DNA from: JAJRZX01 sp964407495 | GTDB taxonomy: Bacteria > Desulfobacterota > GWC2-55-46 > JADFVP01 | Length of the DNA: 46,902 nt | Assembly: GCA_964407495.1 (NCBI GenBank) | Contig: CAYOVP010000013.1 | Location: forward strand, 1 to 46,902 | Direction of reading: 5' to 3' | Shown here: positions 1 to 7,680 of the stretch, piece after piece | How positions within the stretch are numbered: position 1 is the first letter of the stretch | How the letters are laid out: every line of letters starts with the position of its first letter | Position numbers and translations under genes: made by a program | Notes under the pieces: model-generated | What the model saw: only the letters and a program-made list of their open reading frames with translations | Database searches by the model: none | What the model was told of the DNA's origin: nothing

Positions 1-168
1 GGGTAAGAGTAGCGGCATAACCCCGAACAAAAAGAAAGTAAGACAAAGAAAACCAATTTTTGCACGTGGCATCAAAGCGCCAAAGTAGCCTGTCGGGTAA
101 GAGTAGCGGCATAACCCCGAACAAAAAGAAAGTAAGACAAAGAAAACCAGTTTTTGCACGTGGCATCA
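1..168 (-). repeat. Two tandem copies of a 94-bp unit with hairpin-family sequence
   Basis: A block beginning GGGTAAGAGTAGCGGC starts at 1 and again at 95. Each copy continues into AAAGAAAGTAAGACAAAG, GAAAACC and a TTTTTGCACGTGGCATC tail. The unit period is 94 bp, and the window opens inside the array. The AAAGTAAGACAAAGAAAACC part belongs to the interspersed hairpin family seen throughout the window, here with the A-rich strand on plus. I see no gene in 1-322. Confidence 0.85.
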
Positions 169-322
169 AGGCACACAGAAGGTGCACACGGCCCCAAGAA
201 GGCAGCCTTGTCTACCAAAACAAAGCAGGAAAAATGTAACGGCCCGATACTAAAAATATATCATTTTTTTGAGGTCTTGCAAGGTATATGGGGGGGGGCT
301 GTGTCGGGTGGGGGAGGAAAGA

Positions 323-396
323 TGGAGCGGGCGATGGGAATCGAACCCACGTGTGCAGCTTGGGAAGCTGCCATTCTACCATTGAATTACGCCCGC
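323..396 (-). tRNA. tRNA-Gly(CCC)
   Basis: Read on the minus strand, this folds as a cloverleaf. The acceptor GCGGGCG (390-396) pairs with CGCCCGC (327-333). The anticodon stem GCAGC/GCTGC encloses the loop TTCCCAA, giving anticodon CCC. The T arm carries GGTTCGATTCC. The 3' CCA is encoded at 323-325, for 74 nt in total. It is a stand-alone gene with its own promoter at 417-445. Confidence 0.95.
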
Positions 397-416
397 ATCA
401 CGTCAGTGTGTGATAT

Positions 417-445
417 CTTATACTACAAAAGAAGAAGACGGTCAA
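417..445 (-). promoter_or_regulatory. Promoter of tRNA-Gly
   Basis: On the minus strand, TTGACC (440-445) and TATAAG (417-422) are separated by 17 nt. This is a near-consensus sigma-70 promoter ending 20 nt upstream of the tRNA 5' end. Confidence 0.75.
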
Positions 446-479
446 GACCATGGGGGAGGCGATTTTCAGGGCCAGACCC

Positions 480-523
480 TTGACAACAAACCGCAGGTGT
501 AATATAGTAAGTGCTTACTTACC
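480..523 (+). promoter_or_regulatory. Promoter and TetR-type operator of the HlyD/ABC exporter
   Basis: A TTGACA (480-485) is followed by TAATATAGT and the near-palindrome AGTAAG-TG-CTTACT (506-519), then TACC. The 27-nt block 497-523 is identical to 34910-34936 in front of the TetR gene at 34955, where it also overlaps a -10 element. An operator over the -10 implies repression. I infer that the repressor is the TetR protein at 34955. The match itself is directly visible. Confidence 0.75.
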
Positions 524-597
524 TTCTTCTTCCGGCGGGTGGGCAGGTGGTTTATTCCTGAAGAGGGGGGAGGGCGATAAAATCAGTTGTCTTTGCT

Positions 598-625
598 CCA
601 CTTTCTTTCTTCCAAAAGAAGGTGG
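598..625 (+). repeat. Hairpin repeat, CCAC class, T-rich strand on plus
   Basis: CCACTTTCTTTC pairs imperfectly with GAAGGTGG around a TTCC loop, preceded by TTGTCTTTGCT. It ends 61 nt before the chosen start of the membrane-fusion gene. It is slightly degenerate compared with other copies. Confidence 0.75.
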
Positions 626-685
626 ATGGTTTTTTGTTCATTTTCTCGAAAAATCGGTTTTTTTTAAGAAGGGGTGTTTATTGGA

Positions 686-1840
686 ATGGGCATGAAGAAG
701 GTTATCCCCATCATTGTACTTCTCATACTTGGTGCCCTTGGTGCCTGGGTTTATCTTCAACCCAAGGGTTCAGGACTTTCAGGCGATTCCCTTACGCTTA
801 CTGGCACCATAGAGGCAACAGAGGTGGCCCTCTCGCCGAAGATAGCCGAGAGGATAGAGTGGCTCTGTTGCGAGGTGGGTGACCGTGTAGGTGCAGGGCA
901 GGCAGTAGTGAGGCTTGACGAGAGGGAGTTGAGGGCCCTTCTTGGCGAGGCGCTTGCAAGGGTTGAGGCCGCTACCGCCGCCATAAAGGAGGCCCGTGTC
1001 ACCCTTGAGGAACGGCGTGTTGCCGTGGAGACAGCGGGTTTTTCCGTCGAGTCGGCGCGCTCGGAGGTCAAGAAGGCAGAGTCTCTTGCCCTTGACGCGA
1101 AGAAGGAGTACACACGCATCGATTCTCTTGTAAAGAAGGGTTTTGTCTCAAAGAGCGCCTTTGACAAGGCCCTTGCGGCCTATGATTCCGCGGGGGCGAC
1201 CCTTGAGGCGGCCCGCGCAAAGTTGAAGTCCGAGGAGGCCCGCCTCCGTAACGCCCGCGTGGCAGTACGCAGGGCCCAGGCCGCGCTCGAATCCGCGATG
1301 GCAGACCGGAAAAAAGACCTTGCCACAGTGGATGTTCTCCGTACGAGGCTTTCCTACGCCGTCATCACCACGCCCATCAGCGGTGTCGTGGCCTACAAGG
1401 CCTTTGAGGCCGGTGAGATGGCCGTTCCGGGCCAGGCCATCTATACCCTCTATGACCTCAATGACATCTGGGCCCGTGTGGACATACCCGAGACAGTGAT
1501 CTCCCGCCTGAGGCTCGGGGCCAGCGCCGAGGTCTGGACAGAAGGGGAGCCTGGCCGCGTCGTCAAGGCTGTGGTGAGCGAGATAGGCCAGATAGGGGAG
1601 TTCGCCACACACAAGGATGTTGTCCGTGTCTCCCACGACATAAAGACCTTTCGCGTGAAGGCGCGCCTCGCGGACCCTCTCGGGTACCTGAAGCCAGGCA
1701 TGACCTGCAAGGTGAGAATATTTTTCAAGAAGGCCCATGGGAGAGGCTCTGGAGGGGCTGTGAAGGGGGCTGGAAGTGGTCCCCGCCACCTTGCAAAGAA
1801 GGCCAAGGCCCAGGCCCATGGGAGCAAGGCAGGCAAATGA
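686..1840 (+). CDS. HlyD-family membrane-fusion (periplasmic adaptor) protein of an ABC exporter
   Basis: About 384 residues. An N-terminal hydrophobic anchor (about residues 4-22, starting KKVIPIIVLLIL) is followed by a biotinyl-lipoyl half, a long Ala/Glu/Arg-rich alpha-helical hairpin (about 75-215), the second lipoyl half (TPISGVVAYKAFEAGEM) and a beta-barrel. The C-terminal tail is basic and Gly/Lys-rich. Such adaptors link an inner-membrane ABC exporter to an outer-membrane channel. I chose ATG 686 because AAGAAGGGG lies 11 nt upstream; GTG 674 and ATG 692 are alternatives. The stop overlaps the ATG of the ATPase gene, so the two are translationally coupled. No TolC is next to it, but one under the same operator sits at 35575. 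The substrate is unknown. Confidence 0.9.
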   Translation: MGMKKVIPIIVLLILGALGAWVYLQPKGSGLSGDSLTLTGTIEATEVALSPKIAERIEWLCCEVGDRVGAGQAVVRLDERELRALLGEALARVEAATAAIKEARVTLEERRVAVETAGFSVESARSEVKKAESLALDAKKEYTRIDSLVKKGFVSKSAFDKALAAYDSAGATLEAARAKLKSEEARLRNARVAVRRAQAALESAMADRKKDLATVDVLRTRLSYAVITTPISGVVAYKAFEAGEMAVPGQAIYTLYDLNDIWARVDIPETVISRLRLGASAEVWTEGEPGRVVKAVVSEIGQIGEFATHKDVVRVSHDIKTFRVKARLADPLGYLKPGMTCKVRIFFKKAHGRGSGGAVKGAGSGPRHLAKKAKAQAHGSKAGK

Positions 1841-2838
1841 CACCCGTAATAAAGACAGAGGCCCTTACAAAGGAGTATGGGGCCAAGAAGGCCCTCGCAG
1901 GTGTCGACCTCGATGTGCCGCCAGGAGACTTTTTCGGCCTTCTCGGCCCCAACGGCGCAGGCAAGACCACGCTCATACGTATCCTCTCCACTCTTATCAA
2001 CCCCACGGGCGGCAAGGCCTATGTCTCTGGCTTTGACGTGGTGAGCGAGCGCGCCGAGGTAAGACGCCAGATAGGCGTAGTACCCCAGGCCATGACTACT
2101 GACCTCGATCTCACGGCCCGCGAGGTCCTGGATATCTATGCACGTTTTTACGGCATGAAGGGCGGTGAGAGGCGCCGCCGCATAGACGAACTCCTGGAGA
2201 TGGTGGGGCTTACGGCGAGGTCAGGGGACCTTGTGGCGTCGTACTCTGGAGGAATGAAGCGCAGGCTCGAGATTGCGCGCGGCCTCGTGCACATGCCTAC
2301 CCTTCTCATCCTCGACGAGCCAACACTTGGCCTCGACCCTCAGACGCGCCACGTAGTCTGGGATCTACTCAGGAAATTTCGCGAGGACGACGGCCTTACC
2401 GTGCTTCTTACAACCCACTACATGGAAGAGGCAGAGTCGCTCTGCGACCACGTAGCGATCATAGACAATGGGAGTATCGTTGCCCTGGACACAGTGCCGG
2501 GCCTCAAGTCCATGATCCCGGGAAAGGACGTCATAGAGTTCGGCATAGATGGCTTTTCTCTACACGAGGCGAGCGCCTGGATCAGCACCATCAGCGGCGT
2601 GGACTCGAGTGAGGTACGCGACAACACCATCGTCGTTGCAGTGAAGGACGCTGTAAGCGTTCTGCCCGTGCTCCTCGATGGGGTGAAAGAGAGGGGCGGA
2701 GAGGTGAGGGGCCTCTCGCTCAAGGAAAAGAGCCTCGAGGACGTCTTCATACACTTTACGGGCAAGTCCATCAGGGAGGAAGAGGCAAAGAAGGTGAATT
2801 TTTTCATTGGCGCAGGTGTGCCGGGAAAGATGACCTGA
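1837..2838 (+). CDS. ABC transporter ATP-binding protein (DrrA/YbhF-like)
   Basis: 333 residues with the complete ATPase motif set: Walker A GPNGAGKTT (37-45), Q-loop VPQ (82-84), signature YSGGM (136-140), Walker B LLILDEPTLGLD (156-167) and H-loop TTHYMEE. The long C-terminal part after residue 215 (ending GKSIREEEAKK) is typical of ATPases partnering ABC-2 permeases in drug or lipid export. ATG 1837 overlaps the stop of the HlyD gene by 4 nt. The permease follows after a 119-nt gap. The substrate cannot be read from the sequence. Confidence 0.93.
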   Translation: MTPVIKTEALTKEYGAKKALAGVDLDVPPGDFFGLLGPNGAGKTTLIRILSTLINPTGGKAYVSGFDVVSERAEVRRQIGVVPQAMTTDLDLTAREVLDIYARFYGMKGGERRRRIDELLEMVGLTARSGDLVASYSGGMKRRLEIARGLVHMPTLLILDEPTLGLDPQTRHVVWDLLRKFREDDGLTVLLTTHYMEEAESLCDHVAIIDNGSIVALDTVPGLKSMIPGKDVIEFGIDGFSLHEASAWISTISGVDSSEVRDNTIVVAVKDAVSVLPVLLDGVKERGGEVRGLSLKEKSLEDVFIHFTGKSIREEEAKKVNFFIGAGVPGKMT

Positions 2839-2957
2839 GGGACCGAAGGCCTGGTGGGCTGCCTGTGAGAGGGCCTTTTCCTGGAGCAGAGAGCACCAGC
2901 CCGCCTTGGATGACCCTGCCTGGCAGGCCCTTGCCGTGGTGAGCCGTTGAGGATAGG

Positions 2958-4082
2958 ATGCTACAACGCATACTCGCCCTCCTGGAGAGGGATCTAAGAA
3001 AATTCATCCGCAACCCCTTTGTTGTGGCCGTATCCATAGCCATGCCCATAGTGTACCTCATCATCATGGGCTCGAGTTTTCAGGGCGAACTCAAGAAACT
3101 ATCTCTTGCAGTAGTGGACCAGGACCACGGGGAGTACTCCCGGATGCTGATAGAGAACCTGCGCGCCGTGCAGGAGGGCCCCGGCTCCATCAGGGTCATG
3201 ACCCTCTCAGGCAAGGACGAGGCCATGGACGGGCTCTATGTAGGGAGGTTCAAGGCCGTGCTCCTCGTGCCGAGGGACTTTTCGAGAAAGACCACGAGGG
3301 GAGAGGGGGCAACCGTAGGCCTCTTCCTCGACAACGTGGAGTCCATACCATCGGCCACCATAGAGAGGGCCGTACGCGGGGCAGTGGCAGATGTGGGCGT
3401 AGAGTTCAAGGCCCTGCGGAGCGAGCAAGGCCGTGTCCTGGTGCGGGCGATAAACACCTACAGGAAGATAGACTATGACCAGGGACTGATCCCGGGCGTG
3501 GTCATCATGGCCATATTCATCGGCGCCATGACGACAGGCGTATTCAACGTGGTCATGGACAGATTCCTCGGCATAGACGAGAGTTACTTCCTTACACCTC
3601 TTACGAGGTTCGATATTGTCCTGGCCCTCGTCATAAGCGGCCTCATCGTGACCACCATTCTCGCCGTCATAGTCCTCTTCCTGAGCAGTCTTGCCGCGGG
3701 CATGCCTGTCTGGACTTACCTCAGGCCCGAGAGTTTCGTCTACGTCCTTGCTGTCTTCGTTCTCTCGGCATTGTCTCTGCAGGGCCTCATGTTCCTGGTC
3801 ATGGGCCGGGCAACTCACCCGCGGATACTGGGCATCATGGGCGGCTTCCTTAACGTCATATTCTTCTTTCCCAGCGGGGCCATATACCCTGTGGAGAGTT
3901 TCCCTGGCTGGCTCCAGGCCTTTGCCACAGTGAACCCGGAGACCTATTCCATACATGCGTTGAAGGCGGTCCTCTTCAAGGGCGCAGGCCTTGGCGCCAT
4001 TGCTGGCGACCTCTTTTTCCTCCTGGGTTTCTCTTTCGTGGCCCTCACCGTCAGCATCCTTACATTCAAGCGGACACTATGA
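2958..4082 (+). CDS. ABC-2 type permease
   Basis: 374 residues. One membrane segment near the N-terminus (about 20-40, PFVVAVSIAMPIVYLIIM) is followed by a long extracytoplasmic domain (about 45-170) and five or so segments between 175 and 374. This is the layout of YhhJ/YbhS-type ABC-2 permeases. It completes an HlyD-ATPase-permease exporter. YbhFSR-like systems usually have two permease genes, but only one is present, so it probably acts as a homodimer (inference). The stop is followed directly by the promoter region of the next operon. Confidence 0.9.
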   Translation: MLQRILALLERDLRKFIRNPFVVAVSIAMPIVYLIIMGSSFQGELKKLSLAVVDQDHGEYSRMLIENLRAVQEGPGSIRVMTLSGKDEAMDGLYVGRFKAVLLVPRDFSRKTTRGEGATVGLFLDNVESIPSATIERAVRGAVADVGVEFKALRSEQGRVLVRAINTYRKIDYDQGLIPGVVIMAIFIGAMTTGVFNVVMDRFLGIDESYFLTPLTRFDIVLALVISGLIVTTILAVIVLFLSSLAAGMPVWTYLRPESFVYVLAVFVLSALSLQGLMFLVMGRATHPRILGIMGGFLNVIFFFPSGAIYPVESFPGWLQAFATVNPETYSIHALKAVLFKGAGLGAIAGDLFFLLGFSFVALTVSILTFKRTL

Positions 4083-4108
4083 GGGCCCTCTTGCAAGATA
4101 AAAATACC

Positions 4109-4137
4109 TTGACACACTTCCTCATATATATTAAGTT
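4109..4137 (+). promoter_or_regulatory. Promoter of the SAM-riboswitch leader
   Basis: TTGACA (4109-4114) lies 17 nt upstream of TAAGTT (4132-4137), inside an A/T-rich TATATATTAAG stretch. Transcription would begin about 20 nt before the riboswitch P1 stem at 4164. Confidence 0.6.
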
Positions 4138-4163
4138 CTAATGACAACTGAATAATTGGATAT

Positions 4164-4273
4164 CTTATCCAGAGTGGTGGAGGGACTGGCCCTGTGAAAC
4201 CACAGCAACCGGTACCGCAGAGGTATGACAGGTGCTAAATCCAGCAGGATTGTTTTTAATCCTGAAAGATAAG
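4164..4273 (+). promoter_or_regulatory. SAM-I (S-box) riboswitch
   Basis: The aptamer opens with CTTATC (4164-4169) and closes with GATAAG (4268-4273), forming P1. Between them are the S-box hallmarks AGAGTGGTGGAGGGACTGGC, CCTGTGAAACC, CAGCAACC and GGTGCTAAATCCAGCAG, then AATCCTGAAAGATAAG. A terminator follows at 4289-4316. GATAAGAAGA (4268-4277) is perfectly complementary to TCTTCTTATC (4290-4299) within the terminator, giving an antiterminator. When SAM binds, P1 forms, the terminator is freed and the threonine synthase-like gene is switched off. Confidence 0.95.
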
Positions 4274-4288
4274 AAGAAATGGCGGAGA

Positions 4289-4316
4289 CTCTTCTTATCG
4301 AGAAGAGTTTTTTTTT
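4289..4316 (+). terminator. Riboswitch-controlled intrinsic terminator
   Basis: CTCTTCT (4289-4295) and AGAAGAG (4301-4307) pair around TATCG and are followed by nine T. The left arm and loop pair alternatively with the 3' strand of the riboswitch P1. Confidence 0.92.
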
Positions 4317-4412
4317 GCCCCGCACTCCCCGGGCGTGTGTGACCGCCATGCGTGCCAGACAAGAGGGGAAGGGGCCGTCTTTCAGGGCAATCACCAAAGA
4401 GGAGAGACCTGA

Positions 4413-5666
4413 ATGAAGTACATGAAGAGACTTAAATGCCGGGAGTGCGGGAAGGGCTACCCCCTGGAGGCCACCCATGTCTGCGAGTTCTGCTTCGGCC
4501 CCCTTGAGGTGGATTATGATTATGAGCGCATAGGCAAGGCCATCAGCCGCGATGTAATAACATCGCGGGGGCCCAACATGTGGCGCTACCGCGAACTCCT
4601 GCCCATAGACGCCGAGCCCACGGTGGGTATGAGTTCGGGTTTCACGCCTCTCATACGGGCGCGCAACCTTGGCGAGGCCCTTGGCGTCAAGGAAATCTAC
4701 ATAAAGAACGACGCCGTGAACTACCCGACCCTCTCGTTCAAGGACCGCGTCGTATCTGTCGCCATCTCGAGGGCGCGGGAGATGGGGTTCGACGTTGTTG
4801 CCTGCGCATCTACGGGCAACCTTGCCAACTCCGTTGCCGCCAACTCCGCGGCCTGCGGCCTCGAGAGTTTTGTCTTCATACCCTTTGACCTCGAGCAGAC
4901 CAAGATTACGGGCACCATTATCTACGGGACCAACCTCGTGGGCATAAAGGGCACATACGACGAGGTGAACCGCCTCTGCAGCGAGATAGGCGGCAAGTAC
5001 GGCTGGGCCTTTGTGAACATCAACATCAGGCCCTATTATGCCGAGGGCTCCAAGACCTTTGGCTACGAGATAGCCGAACAGTTGGGCTGGAAGTTCCCCC
5101 AGCACGTCATCGTGCCCATGGCCGGGGGGTCTCTCATTACGAAGATATGGAAGGCCTTCAAGGAGTTCAAGTCCCTGGGCCTCGTGGAGGGAGAGCCTGC
5201 GAAGATATACGGCGCGCAGGCCACGGGCTGTGCTCCCATAGTTACTGCGGTAAAGGAAGGGAGCGAACTCATCCGCCCGGTCATGCCCGATACCATAGCC
5301 AAATCCCTTGCCATCGGCAACCCTGCCGATGGTTTCTACTCGGCGCGCGCCATAAGGGATAGCGGCGGCTGGGCAGAGGACGTCACTGATGATGAGATAA
5401 TCGATGCAATGAAACTCCTTGCCGAGACAGAGGGCATATTCGCCGAGACCGCCGGGGGCGTAACGCTTGGCGTCACGAAGAAACTCATCGAGCAGGGCCG
5501 TATCCCGCGTGACGAGTCCATAGTGGTCTCCATCACGGGCAATGGGCTCAAGACGCAGGAGGCGCTTGCAGGAAAGATCGCAGAGCCGCCTGTCATCGGC
5601 GCCCGCCTTGCCGAGTTCGACGCCCTTCTCGAGAGCAAGACCGTAAAGAAACGGGCCGCCAAGTAA
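4413..5666 (+). CDS. thrC: Threonine synthase-like PLP enzyme under SAM-riboswitch control
   Basis: 417 residues of the threonine synthase family. An N-terminal zinc-ribbon-like segment (C9, C12, C24, C27) precedes a fold-type II PLP domain with the Schiff-base lysine in LSFKDR (K110) and the phosphate loop STGNLANS. It should eliminate phosphate from O-phosphohomoserine to give threonine. The setting is odd for that: it lies behind a SAM-I riboswitch and opens a cluster of sulfur-assimilation genes, so it is repressed when methionine/SAM is plentiful. It could instead, or also, catalyse a sulfhydrylation-type replacement on O-phosphohomoserine. Family membership is firm; the alternative chemistry is inference. 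ATG 4413 follows GAGGAGAG. Confidence 0.85.
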   Translation: MKYMKRLKCRECGKGYPLEATHVCEFCFGPLEVDYDYERIGKAISRDVITSRGPNMWRYRELLPIDAEPTVGMSSGFTPLIRARNLGEALGVKEIYIKNDAVNYPTLSFKDRVVSVAISRAREMGFDVVACASTGNLANSVAANSAACGLESFVFIPFDLEQTKITGTIIYGTNLVGIKGTYDEVNRLCSEIGGKYGWAFVNINIRPYYAEGSKTFGYEIAEQLGWKFPQHVIVPMAGGSLITKIWKAFKEFKSLGLVEGEPAKIYGAQATGCAPIVTAVKEGSELIRPVMPDTIAKSLAIGNPADGFYSARAIRDSGGWAEDVTDDEIIDAMKLLAETEGIFAETAGGVTLGVTKKLIEQGRIPRDESIVVSITGNGLKTQEALAGKIAEPPVIGARLAEFDALLESKTVKKRAAK

Positions 5667-5933
5667 GGGGGCCGGATCAGGGTCGCATCTTGGGGCGCAT
5701 CTGTTTGAGGGGGCCGAGGGGGCAAGGGGGTGCAGAGTCCAGGGGGGCAGGGCTACGACGGGGCTTGGACGTACTTTACAACTCTTGGCGGGCTTGTCAA
5801 GGCCCCATTGTTTCTGGTATGCTGTATGAGAGGGATAGTTTAACCCCCTTGATATAGGTATTATTTTTCTCTCCCGTGCGTTGGGGGGCTTTTTTGAGCC
5901 AGCCTCCTTGCGCTGAAACTGGTTTTCTTTGCT

Positions 5934-5961
5934 CCACTTTCTTTTTTCCAAAAGAAAGTGG
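5934..5961 (+). repeat. Hairpin repeat, CCAC class (first copy of a duplicated unit)
   Basis: CCACTTTCTTTT and AAAAGAAAGTGG form a perfect 12-bp stem with loop TTCC. It is preceded by CTGGTTTTCTTTGCT and followed by AAGGTTTTT. Confidence 0.9.
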
Positions 5962-6044
5962 AAGGTTTTTTTTCTGACCCCATGCGCTTTCGTGCTCTCT
6001 TTTTTAGAGCCAGACCCCTTGCGCTGAAATTGGTTTTCTCTGCT

Positions 6045-6072
6045 CCACTTTCTTTTTTCCAAAAGAAAGTGG
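6045..6072 (+). repeat. Hairpin repeat, CCAC class (second copy of a duplicated unit)
   Basis: Same perfect 12-bp stem and TTCC loop as at 5934, 111 nt downstream. It sits immediately before the ribosome-binding site of the sulfite reductase gene and ends 24 nt from the ATG. Confidence 0.9.
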
Positions 6073-6095
6073 AAGGTTTTTAAAGGAGGTTTTTG

Positions 6096-7091
6096 ATGAC
6101 CGATCATTTCATAGAGGACAAGAGCACCAAGGTCGAACTCGACCTTGAGGAGCAGGATCTTGCCGGCAAGGTAGATTTCAATGATCTCAAGTCCGGTGGT
6201 TTCATAAAGCAGAGGCAGAAGGACCTCTTTGCTGTGAGGCTGCGTTGTCCTGGCGGCAGGATGAGTGTCGACAAACTCATAGAGATTTCCAGACTCGCGA
6301 AGAAGTACAGCCGGGAAGGCGTGGTGCACTTCAGTTACCGCCAGTCCCTTGAAATCCTCTACGTGGATTACAAGGACTTTCATGCCCTTGTGGCAGAACT
6401 CGAGAAGATAGGTCAGAAGGTGGCCTCCTGCGGACCCCGCGTTCGTGTGCCCACTGCCTGCGGTGGCTGCGAGTACAACCCCAATGGGCTCATAGATGCC
6501 CAGGCCATGGCCCGCATGGTGGACGAGAAGTTCTTTGGCACAAATACACCTCACAAGTTCAAGACGTCTTTTTCAGGCTGTCCCATTGATTGTTCCCGTA
6601 CAGTGGAGATGGATCTTGGTTTTCAGGGCGTAGTGGACCCGGAGTGGGAGCAGGACCTCTGCACGGGTTGCACCATCTGCGCAGAGGCCTGCAAGGAAGA
6701 CGCCATAGAGGCCCACCCAGAGACCGGAGAGCCCATCTTCAATGCCAAGAGGTGCCTGTACTGCGCAGACTGCATACGTGCCTGTCCCACAGAGGCCTGG
6801 AAGCCGAAGCGGCACGGCTTTATCGTACGCGTAGGCGGACGTCATGGACGCCATCCCCTTGAAGGTGTAGAGGTCTGCAGGTTTCTGCCCGCGGACAAGG
6901 TGAGCGAGGCCATTGATATGACTATCAAGTGGTACCAGAAGCACGGGAGACGCTTCGAGAGGATAGGGAAGACCCTCCAGAGACTGGGCATGAAAGACTA
7001 CGTTGAACACATGGCCCCGGTATTTGGCGAGTACGCCGTAACACCCGAGCACCCTCCAACGGATAGACCCCTTATAGACCAGGGCGACTGA
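6096..7091 (+). CDS. AsrC-like sirohaem sulfite reductase with built-in 2[4Fe-4S] ferredoxin
   Basis: 331 residues from ATG 6096 (Shine-Dalgarno AAAGGAGG). The order is a sulfite/nitrite reductase ferredoxin-like half (about 35-110), a sirohaem-[4Fe-4S] region with C122-x2-C125 and C162-x3-C166 (SGCPIDCSR), and an inserted ferredoxin with C189/192/195/199 and C220/223/226/230. A C-terminal IVRVGGRHGRHP segment resembles AsrC of the anaerobic sulfite reductase, which is of similar length. It should reduce sulfite to sulfide in the cytoplasm. The AsrA and AsrB partners are absent. The first cofactor pair is C-x2-C where AsrC has C-x5-C, a visible three-residue shortening. It supplies sulfide to the carrier-protein genes downstream. 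Confidence 0.85.
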   Translation: MTDHFIEDKSTKVELDLEEQDLAGKVDFNDLKSGGFIKQRQKDLFAVRLRCPGGRMSVDKLIEISRLAKKYSREGVVHFSYRQSLEILYVDYKDFHALVAELEKIGQKVASCGPRVRVPTACGGCEYNPNGLIDAQAMARMVDEKFFGTNTPHKFKTSFSGCPIDCSRTVEMDLGFQGVVDPEWEQDLCTGCTICAEACKEDAIEAHPETGEPIFNAKRCLYCADCIRACPTEAWKPKRHGFIVRVGGRHGRHPLEGVEVCRFLPADKVSEAIDMTIKWYQKHGRRFERIGKTLQRLGMKDYVEHMAPVFGEYAVTPEHPPTDRPLIDQGD

Positions 7092-7207
7092 GAGACGAAA
7101 ACAAAAGGCGAAGAAGAAAGGGGGCGGCGGGCTTCGCCCGCCAGAAGAAGAGAAGCATAAAAGAAGGATAAGGGTGGGCTCTGCCCACCAAAAGCAAAAA
7201 AGATTCC

Positions 7208-7276
7208 CTTACTTTCTTTTAAAAAAGAAAGTAAGACAAAGAAAACTAATGCCAGCGCCCCTTGCGGGCCGCTGGA
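7208..7276 (-). repeat. Hairpin repeat, CTTAC class, plus GC-rich second hairpin
   Basis: CTTACTTTCTTTT and AAAAGAAAGTAAG (7208-7235) form a stem, followed by ACAAAGAAAAC and a second hairpin made from GCCAGCGCCCC and GGGCCGCTGG. The A-rich strand is on plus, so the element points back at the sulfite reductase gene. Confidence 0.85.
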
Positions 7277-7333
7277 AAAACTCGTAGATTGGGTAGAGAG
7301 AAGCGAAACCCAACAAATAAGAGAACATTCTAA

Positions 7334-7390
7334 CAGAAAGTAAGACAAAGAAAACCATTGCCAGCTCCCCTTGAGGACCGCTGGAAAAAC
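7334..7390 (-). repeat. Partial hairpin repeat with second GC-rich hairpin
   Basis: CAGAAAGTAAGACAAAG and GAAAACC are followed by GCCAGCTCCCCTTGAGG and ACCGCTGG, nearly repeating 7226-7276. The first stem arm is missing here. The 310-nt gap 7092-7401 contains only these two elements and no gene. Confidence 0.8.
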
Positions 7391-7401
7391 GAAAGGCAGA
7401 C

Positions 7402-7641
7402 ATGACTGATTCAAAGCCAAAGGCATCGCTCGACCTTCGGGGCGTGATGTGCCCCACCAACTTTGTAAAGACCAAACTCAAGATAGAGACCATGGAGCCA
7501 GGCGAGGTCCTCGAGGTCATACTCGATAGCGGCGAGCCCATACAGAACGTCCCCAAGAGTGTCAAGGAAGAGGGACATAAGATAGTCAAGGTAAGCAAGG
7601 AAGACGGATACTTCAAGTTGCTCATAGAGGTTTCCGAGTAA
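7402..7641 (+). CDS. TusA/SirA/YedF-family sulfur-transfer protein
   Basis: 79 residues, a typical size for the family. It carries the N-terminal LDLRGVMCPTN motif with the persulfide-carrying C17. The family form is usually CPxP; here it is CPTN. TusA proteins accept sulfane sulfur as a cysteine persulfide and pass it on. Placed 39 nt upstream of a CysO-like carrier and downstream of sulfite reductase, it is a good candidate for relaying reduced sulfur within this locus. The partner is inferred from position only. Confidence 0.88.
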   Translation: MTDSKPKASLDLRGVMCPTNFVKTKLKIETMEPGEVLEVILDSGEPIQNVPKSVKEEGHKIVKVSKEDGYFKLLIEVSE

Positions 7642-7680
7642 GATATTTTAAAATAAGTGAATTTCAAGGAGGCTATACAA

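Larger units (their letters stand above)
5667..6095 (+). promoter_or_regulatory. Intergenic region with promoter and duplicated hairpin leader
   Basis: This 429-nt stretch holds no gene. A promoter-like TTGTCA (5794-5799) and TATGCT (5818-5823), spaced 18 nt, could start the sulfite reductase transcript. Downstream, a 111-nt unit is duplicated. Both copies contain GCCAG...CCTTGCGCTGAAA, TGGTTTTC and a perfect hairpin (5934-5961 and 6045-6072). The second hairpin ends 10 nt before the Shine-Dalgarno AAAGGAGG of the next gene. Confidence 0.6.

Noticed and set aside
1..168. Possible CRISPR array
   Set aside because: Only two units, the spacers are not unique short segments, and the repeated part is shared with hairpins all over the window. 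No cas genes.
1148..1843. Minus-strand frames over the HlyD and permease genes
   Set aside because: They oppose well-supported plus-strand genes with clear family motifs and have no ribosome-binding site.
4131..6554. An 807-codon open frame on minus
   Set aside because: It runs antisense through the riboswitch, thrC and the sulfite reductase gene. Its translation lacks any recognisable domain and includes the hairpin repeats. It is a shadow of GC-rich codon use.
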